NCBI GenBank assembly: GCA_964618405.1
Contig: CAZUAY010000020.1
Span: 1 to 22,415 of the forward strand
From: JBBQIY01 sp964618405
GTDB taxonomy: Bacteria > Verrucomicrobiota > Kiritimatiellia > RFP12 > UBA3636
Direction of reading: 5' to 3'
DNA length: 22,415 nucleotides
Positions 16,289 to 22,415 of the stretch are shown piece after piece. A program made the translations under genes and the position numbers. How positions within the stretch are numbered: position 1 is the first letter of the stretch; each line of letters opens with the position of its first letter. The notes below the pieces were generated by a model, which saw only the letters and a list, made by a program, of their open reading frames with translations, had not been told where the DNA came from and made no database searches.

Positions 16289-17569
16289 ATGTTAGACATA
16301 AAGCGAATTCGCGAAAAAACTGATGAGGTTAGAAAAGGCCTTGCTGACCGAGATGCCGATGTAACCTTGCTTGACAAAGTCTTGGAGCTGGATGCTTCGC
16401 GTCGTGAAATGCTGGCATCGGTCGAGACGCTGAAGAACAAGCGAAACGACGTTTCTAAGCAAATCGGGCAGCTCCGCAAGGCAGGCGAGGATACGACTGA
16501 AATCCAAGCCTCTACGCGGAAACTCGGTGATGAGATTGCCGCAGTCGATAAGCGGCTTGCTGAGGTCGAGGAGAGTCAGCGTTCAATTCTGTTAAGCCTT
16601 CCCAACCTCCCTGCCCCGGGCGTCGTGCCGGGTGGCAAGGAGAAAAATGCTATTGTCAACACATTCGGGGAGAAGCCAGTTTTTACTGATTTTGAGCCGA
16701 AAAACCATGTTGATCTCTGCACGTCGCTCGGTCTCATTGATTATGAACGTGGCGTGAAGATGGGCGGCACAGGTTTCTGGCTCTATCAGGGCGATGGTGC
16801 ACGGCTGGAATGGGCTCTGCTGAGCTATTTCATCGCCGAGCATATTAAAGACGGCTATACCTTCATGCTGCCACCGCACCTGCTGAATTACGAGTGCGGG
16901 CTCACGGCTGGGCAATTCCCCAAGTTTGAGGAGGATGTCTTCCGCCTCAATGAGGACGGATTTCGCTTCCTGTTACCGACTGCTGAGACTGCGCTCGTCA
17001 ACCTTTACCGTGGCGAAATCCTCTCCGAAGAAGAGTTGCCGAGACGGATGTTCGCCTATACCCCTTGTTACCGTCGTGAGGCAGGTACCTACCGCGCCAG
17101 CGAGCGCGGCATGATTCGCGGACATCAATTTAACAAAATTGAGATGTTTGCTTACACGAGGCCAGAAGACAGTGCTGAGGTGTTGCAGGAACTCATCCGC
17201 AAGGCGTGTGCGCTCGTCGAGGGACTCGGGCTTCACTATCGGCTCAGCAAATTGGCGGCAGGCGACTGCTCAGCCTCGATGGCAACGACTTACGATATCG
17301 AGTTGTGGCTGCCGAGCATGAACGAGTACAAGGAATGTTCATCCGTATCGAACGCGATGGACTATCAAGCACGCCGTGGCAACATGCGTTTCCGTCGAGG
17401 CGAGACACAAAAGACTGAGTTTATGCACACACTGAACGGGTCGGGACTTGCAACGAGCCGTTTGATGCCGGCAATCGTGGAGCAGTTCCAGCAACCCTCC
17501 GGCGAGGTAATCATTCCAGAGGTTCTACGCCCTTATCTTGGCGGCCAGAGCATCCTCTCTTTGTGCTAA
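16289..17569 (+). CDS. serS: seryl-tRNA synthetase
   Basis: Charges tRNA-Ser (and tRNA-Sec where present) with serine. The 426-residue protein has the expected N-terminal antiparallel coiled coil for the long variable arm (about residues 25-105). The class II catalytic core includes the motif 2 region CYRREAGTYRASERGMIRGHQFNKIE, GDCSASMATTYDIELWLPS, and motif 3 with NGSGLATSRLMPAIVEQFQ. Length is standard. ATG 16289 lacks a clear Shine-Dalgarno site. It lies 42 bases after the SDR gene and appears to close the long arginine-operon transcript. Confidence 0.96.
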   Translation: MLDIKRIREKTDEVRKGLADRDADVTLLDKVLELDASRREMLASVETLKNKRNDVSKQIGQLRKAGEDTTEIQASTRKLGDEIAAVDKRLAEVEESQRSILLSLPNLPAPGVVPGGKEKNAIVNTFGEKPVFTDFEPKNHVDLCTSLGLIDYERGVKMGGTGFWLYQGDGARLEWALLSYFIAEHIKDGYTFMLPPHLLNYECGLTAGQFPKFEEDVFRLNEDGFRFLLPTAETALVNLYRGEILSEEELPRRMFAYTPCYRREAGTYRASERGMIRGHQFNKIEMFAYTRPEDSAEVLQELIRKACALVEGLGLHYRLSKLAAGDCSASMATTYDIELWLPSMNEYKECSSVSNAMDYQARRGNMRFRRGETQKTEFMHTLNGSGLATSRLMPAIVEQFQQPSGEVIIPEVLRPYLGGQSILSLC

Positions 17570-17635
17570 AGTAGCGAGGCGGCTCTTTGTTTCTTTCTTT
17601 CCTGCAAGACACGACCTCCTTTTGTTAACGCTTGT

Positions 17636-17665
17636 TTGCCTTAGAAACGCATTTTAGGTTATAAG
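17636..17665 (+). promoter_or_regulatory. putative promoter upstream of the small membrane protein/epimerase/murF block
   Basis: TTGCCT (17636-17641, four of six), an 18-base spacer and TATAAG (17660-17665, five of six). Transcription would start near 17672. It sits in the 116-base gap after serS, where no terminator hairpin is visible. Confidence 0.45.
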
Positions 17666-17685
17666 TTGCACTGCGGGATTCAATT

Positions 17686-17988
17686 GTGATTGAAAGGCAA
17701 TTCGGGCGTGTTAATATGAGATTAAGTAAAAAAAATAGGAAATGCTGGAATGCATCGCCAGCCGCTTGCTTGATGCCTCAGCTTCGAGCGAATGTCGCCA
17801 AACGACAGGGGCATCGGAGTGGCAAATTCTACGAAAATGAATCTCCGGGAAAACTTTATACCTACGTTTCTGCCGGAAACATTGAAATGCCAAATAGTGA
17901 GTTCTTAAATGAGCCCGTTGTAAAGCGTGGGATGAGACCGGTTGTACTCCTTGCTTCACTGCTCGTTTTGATTTGGCTCGCTTTTTGA
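17686..17988 (+). CDS. small hypothetical protein with C-terminal membrane anchor
   Basis: I recognise no family. The 100-residue product (GTG start) is basic in its first half (RLSKKNRKC, RANVAKRQGHR) and ends in one hydrophobic helix, RPVVLLASLLVLIWLAF. It would therefore be tail-anchored, with the basic part probably in the cytoplasm. ATG 17716 is an alternative start giving 90 residues; neither start has a strong ribosome site. Support for it being real comes from the promoter just upstream, the complete hydrophobic C-terminus, and the tight 7-base gap to the next gene. A chance open frame cannot be excluded. Confidence 0.5.
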   Translation: MIERQFGRVNMRLSKKNRKCWNASPAACLMPQLRANVAKRQGHRSGKFYENESPGKLYTYVSAGNIEMPNSEFLNEPVVKRGMRPVVLLASLLVLIWLAF

Positions 17989-17995
17989 GGACAGA

Positions 17996-18847
17996 ATGAA
18001 ACTTGCTTTTACAACGCTTGGGTGCATGGAGTGGAATCTTACTCAGATTATTGCTAAGGCATGCGAATATGACTACGCCGGCGTGGATTTCAGAGGCTAC
18101 CAGGGAACGATGGATCTCTGGACGATTCCTGAATTTAGACGTAAGGTGGGAACAACACGTCGCATGCTCACCGATGCTGGACTGGCTGTTCCTTGCTTGG
18201 GAAGCAGTGCCAAAATGTTTTCGCACGAAACTGATGTTAATGCCTCGCTCGAAGAGGTCAAACAGTATACGGAAATAGCCCATCAAATTGGTGCCAACTC
18301 TATTCGAATTTTCGGAGGAGCCCTTCGTGGAACTCCAGTGGAAGTCGCGTTGCCTGTTGCGGCAGCGTTTCTCAATGCGGCGGCAGAGATTGCCCGTAGC
18401 GCGGCAATTGAGGTGCTGGTAGAGACGCACGATGATTGGGTGAATACCGAATGGTTAATGAACGCCTTCGAGATGGCAAAGTTCCCCGTCGGCGTTGGTA
18501 TTCTTTGGGACGTTCATCATCCCTATCGTCTCGCCGGAGAGAATCCTGAAGACACGTGGCAGCGTATTGGATCCTTGACAAAATATACGCATTGGAAGGA
18601 CTCGCTCATGGAGGAGGTGCCTAGTCCAGACGGTGGCATTCAAAAAAAGCTTTCACTCAAATTGCCTGGTGAAGGCGATCTGCCGCTGGCGAGCTTCTAC
18701 GAAATTCTCGCGAAGGGCGGCTATCAAGGGTGGTATGCCCTTGAATGGGAGCGCAAATGGCACTCCGAAATTGAGCCGCCAGAAGTAGCCTTTCCACGTT
18801 TCGTGCAGGTCATGCGTGACATTGAAGCGAAACAACAAAATGGATAG
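17996..18847 (+). CDS. sugar phosphate isomerase/epimerase family protein (TIM barrel)
   Basis: A 283-residue member of the xylose-isomerase-like/AP-endonuclease-2 superfamily. It has the expected barrel strands and metal-ligand sites: Glu in VLVETHDDWVNT, Asp and His in ILWDVHHPYR, His in YTHWKDS and Glu in YALEWERKW. GEGDLPLASFYEILAKGGYQGW is a common family signature near the end. Members act on inositol derivatives, hydroxypyruvate, ketoses and similar; the substrate here is unknown. ATG 17996 has GAGGACAG immediately upstream. The gene is followed after 8 bases by murF, so co-transcription with a murein gene is likely, though a functional link is not evident. Confidence 0.9.
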   Translation: MKLAFTTLGCMEWNLTQIIAKACEYDYAGVDFRGYQGTMDLWTIPEFRRKVGTTRRMLTDAGLAVPCLGSSAKMFSHETDVNASLEEVKQYTEIAHQIGANSIRIFGGALRGTPVEVALPVAAAFLNAAAEIARSAAIEVLVETHDDWVNTEWLMNAFEMAKFPVGVGILWDVHHPYRLAGENPEDTWQRIGSLTKYTHWKDSLMEEVPSPDGGIQKKLSLKLPGEGDLPLASFYEILAKGGYQGWYALEWERKWHSEIEPPEVAFPRFVQVMRDIEAKQQNG

Positions 18848-18855
18848 CCTGTGAT

Positions 18856-20241
18856 ATGCACGAAATAGCGCCTGAGACCAAAGTAATATTTAGCGCCCAT
18901 GAGGCGGCACAATGGACAGGAGGGACGTGGCAGGGTCCACACCCTGCCACAATCGCGGGTGTCTATACCGACACGCGAACGACCGTCCCCGGAGCGATGT
19001 TCATTGCGATCAGGGGTGAGAATTTTGATGGCCACACCTTTGCCGCGCAGGCCATCGAGGCAGGTGCTTGTGCTGTGCTGGTCGATGTTGGTGCGAATGT
19101 TCCATCCGATCTTCCCGCGCTTTGCGTTCCCGATACCCAGAAGGCACTCTACGATCTCGCCGCAGGTTGGCGTAACAAAGTTAATCCTCGGATTGTCGGT
19201 GTTACGGGGAGTGCAGGCAAGACGACCGTCAAGGAATGGACGGCGCATTTGCTCTCGGCTGCCGGCAAAACGGCTCGTACGTATGGAAATTGGAATAATG
19301 ATTTGGGTTTACCAAAAAGTATTTTAACTATGCCGGGTGACGCCGAATTCGGCGTGTTCGAGGCAGGCACCAACCATCCAGGGGAAATTCGCCATCTTGC
19401 GCAGTTGATGAAGCCCGATTGTGTGATCATCACGAACGTCGGCCCCGTGCATATCGAGTTTTTTGGAAGCGAAAGCGCAATCGCCGACGAGAAGGCGGAA
19501 TTGCTTCGTGCACTTCCCGCAGATGGTGTCGCGGTGCTCGATGCCGATTCTCCGCACTTCACGTATCTTGCGCAACAAGCACCGTGCCGCGTGGTCAGCG
19601 TTTCGCTGAAGCGCGACTCGGATTTCCGCGCAGTTCGCTACGATGCCGATGCGGGATGGTTCACGGTTCAGGATCGCGCCACCGGGGAAACGCATGAAAT
19701 TTTCACGGGGCAGCCCGGCGTCCATCAGGTGGTGAATGCGCTCGAAGCGCTCGCGATGGCGCGCGAGTTTGGCGTCAGTTGGGAGACCATTACCGCGCAG
19801 CTTGCTGCGGTGCCGCGCATGTCCATGCGATGGGAGCGGATTGAACGCGACGGCGTCGTGTGGATCAATGATACCTACAACGCCAATCCGCTCAGCATGG
19901 TGAAGTCCGTGGAGACATTCGCCGCCCTAGATTCAGGTGGTGGAAAGAAGCTTGCCATCCTTGGAGACATGTTTGAACTCGGTGATTACGAGGAGGCGAT
20001 GCACCGCGAAATAGGCAGGTTGGTTGCAAGCTTGCCAATTGATTCTTTGTTGGCCGTTGGCGAGATGTCGTCAAAATGGATGGCGGGCGCGGCCTTAGAA
20101 GCAGGAATGAAGCCTGAGAATGTCTTTCAGGCTTTCGATAGTACGGCGGCTCAAAAAGTCGCATTAACGTTGCTAAAGCCGGGCATATTTGTACTGCTCA
20201 AGGCTTCCCATGGTATGGCGTTGGAAAGGATATTAAAATGA
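18856..20241 (+). CDS. murF: UDP-N-acetylmuramoyl-tripeptide--D-alanyl-D-alanine ligase
   Basis: Adds D-Ala-D-Ala to the UDP-MurNAc-tripeptide, the last cytoplasmic step in murein precursor synthesis. The 461-residue protein shows the MurF N-terminal domain (GVYTDTRTTVPGAMFIAIRGENFDG), the ATP P-loop GVTGSAGKTTVKEW (Lys122), and the short TYGNWNNDLGLP motif specific to MurF. FEAGTNHPGEI, TNVGPVHIEFFGS with ADEKAELL, and the late INDTYNANPLSM and ILGDMFELGDYEEAMH follow. All three Mur-ligase domains are present. Start ATG 18856 follows the epimerase by 8 bases; no strong ribosome site is seen. Its stop overlaps the phosphoesterase start (ATGA). No other mur or fts genes flank it, unlike the usual dcw cluster. 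Confidence 0.96.
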   Translation: MHEIAPETKVIFSAHEAAQWTGGTWQGPHPATIAGVYTDTRTTVPGAMFIAIRGENFDGHTFAAQAIEAGACAVLVDVGANVPSDLPALCVPDTQKALYDLAAGWRNKVNPRIVGVTGSAGKTTVKEWTAHLLSAAGKTARTYGNWNNDLGLPKSILTMPGDAEFGVFEAGTNHPGEIRHLAQLMKPDCVIITNVGPVHIEFFGSESAIADEKAELLRALPADGVAVLDADSPHFTYLAQQAPCRVVSVSLKRDSDFRAVRYDADAGWFTVQDRATGETHEIFTGQPGVHQVVNALEALAMAREFGVSWETITAQLAAVPRMSMRWERIERDGVVWINDTYNANPLSMVKSVETFAALDSGGGKKLAILGDMFELGDYEEAMHREIGRLVASLPIDSLLAVGEMSSKWMAGAALEAGMKPENVFQAFDSTAAQKVALTLLKPGIFVLLKASHGMALERILK

Positions 20242-21203
20242 AAATGAAGAAGAGAGCCTTTACGGGCGTTGCGTTAGCCCTTGTCGTTTCCTTAGTTTCG
20301 TGGTTCTCTACTGGATGCGCCTCGACACCGGTTGCCAATCCGCAGGATGGCCCCATCCATTTCGTGCAGATCACGGACACTCACTTTGGAAAACCCGTTC
20401 ACGACTATCGGTTTCGGCAGGCGGTCGAGATGATTAACGCATTGCCTTTCGATGTGAGCGTCGTTGCGCATACCGGCGATTTTGCTTCCGACAATCTCTA
20501 CAACGAGCAAACAGGAATTGCCATCTCCAACATGCTTGCGTTGGTGAATAAGCCCGTTATCTCTGCACCAGGCAATCACGATCTTTCCATGAAAAGCAAG
20601 GATCCCGATGGACGTTTGAAGGAGTGCCTTGTCAATTATTTGAAATATATAGGTCCGTTGGGGCAAGTGCATGAAACCGATGAAGCCGTTTTCATTGCCG
20701 TTTGCACGGAGGCGCTCAGAAGGGATATGCACGGCATCCTTAATTTCGATGCGCTGGCATGGTTGAGCGAACAACTTGAAAAGGCTGGCAATAAGCCGGT
20801 GTTCGTTTTTACGCACGTTCCAGAAGGTGCTGATTTTTATGGGAATTCACTTCACGAAGGTTGGCCTGAAGACGCCCACCGTGCGTGGCGGAACGTTCTC
20901 AAAAAAGGGAATGTGAAGGCGGTGATCGCAGGACACTACCACCGCGACGAACTTCAACAAAATGATGACGGCATTCCCACATTCGTTGGAAATGCCATCG
21001 CCGACTTCTGGGGGCGTCAAGCCTCATTCCGCATCTACACCTACAAGAACGGCCGAATTTCTTTCCGCACCGTTTATATTGAAGACCCACCAGCAGGCCG
21101 CTTCATCAACCGTGATGGCACGCTTGCTCCGGAAGAGCCATCGGCCCAAGTCGAAGCGCCAGTTACGGAAGTTACGCCGAATGCTGGCGAAACAAGGGAA
21201 TAA
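20238..21203 (+). CDS. metallophosphoesterase lipoprotein
   Basis: A 321-residue calcineurin-like phosphoesterase. After a basic start (MKMKKR) and a hydrophobic stretch, STGC gives a lipobox with Cys27. The five metal-binding blocks are seen in order: ITDTHFG (Asp47, His49), HTGDF (Asp81), PGNHD (Asn113, His114), FTHVPEG, and GHYHR. The catalytic site thus looks intact, with a two-metal centre acting on a phosphoester outside the cytoplasm. The last 40 residues are Pro/Glu/Thr-rich and probably disordered. The ATG overlaps the murF stop, so translation is coupled to murF. The substrate is unknown; murein- or lipid-linked phosphates are possible but unproven. Confidence 0.9.
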   Translation: MKMKKRAFTGVALALVVSLVSWFSTGCASTPVANPQDGPIHFVQITDTHFGKPVHDYRFRQAVEMINALPFDVSVVAHTGDFASDNLYNEQTGIAISNMLALVNKPVISAPGNHDLSMKSKDPDGRLKECLVNYLKYIGPLGQVHETDEAVFIAVCTEALRRDMHGILNFDALAWLSEQLEKAGNKPVFVFTHVPEGADFYGNSLHEGWPEDAHRAWRNVLKKGNVKAVIAGHYHRDELQQNDDGIPTFVGNAIADFWGRQASFRIYTYKNGRISFRTVYIEDPPAGRFINRDGTLAPEEPSAQVEAPVTEVTPNAGETRE

Positions 21204-21506
21204 AAGACGAGTCATAGCAGGTGATTCAAACCATTCAGCGAATCATGGGCATCGAGAACGTTTGAGAGAGCGGTTCAGGGGAGATCGTAGCGCTCCACTG
21301 GCCGACCGTGAAATTCAGAACTCCTTACCTCGTGGAAGTCGAAGTGCCACCATTTTTTGTTTTGGGTGACCGACAAAGTCGTATGGTTAAAATATATGTT
21401 TGCTGTAAGGCTTTAGAAATGCTTTAATAGAAGGAGATGCAAATGTGTATTTCATAGCAGGAAATATCACAAGACTCTAAGTTAAAGCTAAGCTAAAGGT
21501 TTTGTT
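21204..21506. other. 303-base non-coding spacer with a decayed gene fragment and a mini-ORF
   Basis: No intact gene is visible. The left half holds a radC-like fragment (see separate entry). The right half has a strong ribosome site AAGGAG (21431-21436) before ATG 21443, which reads only four codons (MCIS) before a stop. AAAGG at 21495-21499 precedes the likely TTG start of the next gene. No convincing terminator or promoter was found. Confidence 0.5.
21220..21369 (+). pseudogene. radC-like N-terminal remnant
   Basis: In one frame the sequence reads GHRERLRERF (21247-21276), followed by RGDRSAPLADREI. This closely matches the start of RadC-family proteins, which typically read GHRERLRERF, a short Gly-rich turn, then ALADYELLELLL. 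After that the similarity ends, and a stop falls at 21367-21369. No start codon with a ribosome site exists in this frame. RadC proteins have about 220 residues with a JAB metalloprotease domain, which is absent here. I read it as a truncated, decayed copy; chance similarity of an Arg/Glu-rich stretch is the alternative. Confidence 0.42.
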
Positions 21507-22415
21507 TGTTTTAATTTAAACGAGGCTCGTTTTTCGATTAAAAAGTTCGTTTCTGCGTATTTTAGACTTTATGGCTACGGAATGATTTCTATCATTTCTG
21601 GGCAGTGTTTTTTGTTTGCCGGTGAAGGCGATTTGTTGAAATCGGGGCAGAGAGCCTCTCGCCTTGAGCCGGTTGCCCTCCAGCTTTCCTGGACGCACAA
21701 GTTTCAGTTTGCCGGATACTATATGGCGAAGGAGAAGGGGTATTATCGAGAGGCGGGGTTTGATGTTGAGCTGCGTGAGCGGACAATCGGCATCAGTAGC
21801 GTTGAATCCGTGGTATCGGGTCGTGCCGATTTCGGCATCAGCCAAGGCCAGCTCTCTGGGTCACCCATTGTCGTATTGGCGAGTATTTTGCAAAAATCTC
21901 CTTCTGTTATCGTTGCACTGAAAAGTTCCGGTATTCACGTGCTGGAAGACTTGGTAGGAAAGCGGGTGATGAATGGGTCTGAAGAACTCGCTTATGAGTA
22001 TCGAGCCATGTTGGAAGCCTGCGGAATTACGCCCGAACAGCTTGTACTGGTTCCGCATGACGGGACAAGCAATGATCTTGTCGAGGGCCGTGCAGATGCT
22101 TGCATGGCCTACCTCACCGATGAGCCCTACGATCTTTTAAAGCGGGAGATTCCATTCGTCATATTCCGACCGGAGGATTACGGAGTTCAGAGCTTTGCTG
22201 AGATTCTCTTTACCTCGCGTCGAAAGGCTGTGTCGGATCCAGATTGCGTCCAGGCATTCCGAGAAGCGAGTTTATACGGTTGGCACTATGCCATGACTCA
22301 TGTCGACGAGACGATTGATCTGATTCTTCGCGTCTACGCCCCAGATGCAGGCAGAGAAAAATTGCGGTATGAGGCAGCAATTCTGTTTAGTCTGATGGAG
22401 GGCGAGTTGATAGAA
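21507..22415 (+). CDS. NMT1/THI5-like solute-binding domain protein, partial (runs off the window)
   Basis: The visible 303 residues contain a periplasmic-binding-protein-type domain of the NMT1/THI5-like family, which in bacteria binds pyrimidine/thiamine precursors or related ligands. It begins with VALQLSWTHKFQFAGYYMAKEKGYY. Typical later segments are VVSGRADFGIS, LEDLVGKRVMNG, LVPHDGTSNDLVEGRADACMAYLTDEPY and YGWHYAMTHVDETIDLIL. The start is uncertain: TTG 21507 has AAAGG 7 bases upstream and gives a signal-peptide-like leader (IKKFVSAYFRLYGYGMISII); ATG 21582 would cut into that leader. The frame is open to the last base. Such domains occur either as ABC transporter binding proteins or fused to sensor histidine kinases; the window ends too early to tell. 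Confidence 0.85.

Noticed and set aside
17711..18430. 239-residue open frame on the minus strand
   Set aside because: It is antisense to the small membrane protein and the epimerase; the epimerase on the other strand has clear family motifs, and this frame shows none.
21517..21532. AAACGAG/CTCGTTT inverted repeat followed by T residues
   Set aside because: The centre is a single base, so a hairpin would be strained, and it lies within the probable coding start of the NMT1-domain gene; an operator is possible but unsupported.

Overview
The window reads as a compact, mostly core-genome stretch of a Gram-negative bacterium of about 50-53% GC, probably taken from a draft or metagenome assembly because a 10-N gap interrupts the first gene. 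Lipoprotein signals, MurF, a LysM lipoprotein and GDP-deoxyhexose genes indicate a diderm envelope. The very long GreA-type protein resembles the extended Gre proteins known from Chlamydiae and relatives. With the D-mannonate-oxidoreductase-like SDR and two TIM-barrel sugar epimerases, this makes a PVC-type lineage (Lentisphaerota, Kiritimatiellota or Verrucomicrobiota) my best guess. That placement is inference, not proof.

Layout. On the minus strand, positions 8-3333 hold rpsU, a sugar-phosphate isomerase/epimerase-like gene, gmd (GDP-mannose 4,6-dehydratase) and an rmd-like reductase, all read leftwards from a divergent control region at 3334-3711. On the plus strand that region is followed by a 750-residue protein with a C-terminal GreA module, a secreted peptidase-like protein, and a family 2 glycosyltransferase whose start overlaps the previous stop. 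A tRNA-Val(GAC) with its own sigma70-type promoter and a strong downstream terminator separates this block from the next.

Positions 8498-17569 form a long plus-strand operon driven by a recognisable promoter: argJ, argB, argD, argG, then a TPR protein and a LysM lipoprotein (GTGA overlap), an SDR oxidoreductase and serS. ArgJ, ArgB and ArgD account for the acetylated ornithine steps except ArgC, and ArgG makes argininosuccinate; argC, argF/argI and argH are not in the window. A second promoter near 17650 precedes a small membrane-anchored protein, a second TIM-barrel epimerase, murF and a metallophosphoesterase lipoprotein (murF and the phosphoesterase share an ATGA overlap). After a 303-base spacer holding what looks like a decayed radC fragment, the window ends inside a gene for an NMT1/THI5-like solute-binding protein or sensor.

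I found no CRISPR array, insertion sequence, integrase, toxin-antitoxin pair or defence island. The points most worth a second look are the long Gre fusion, the peptidase-like protein that lacks a recognisable zinc motif, the envelope gene pair inside the arginine operon, the radC-like remnant, and the assembly gap that breaks the rmd-like gene.
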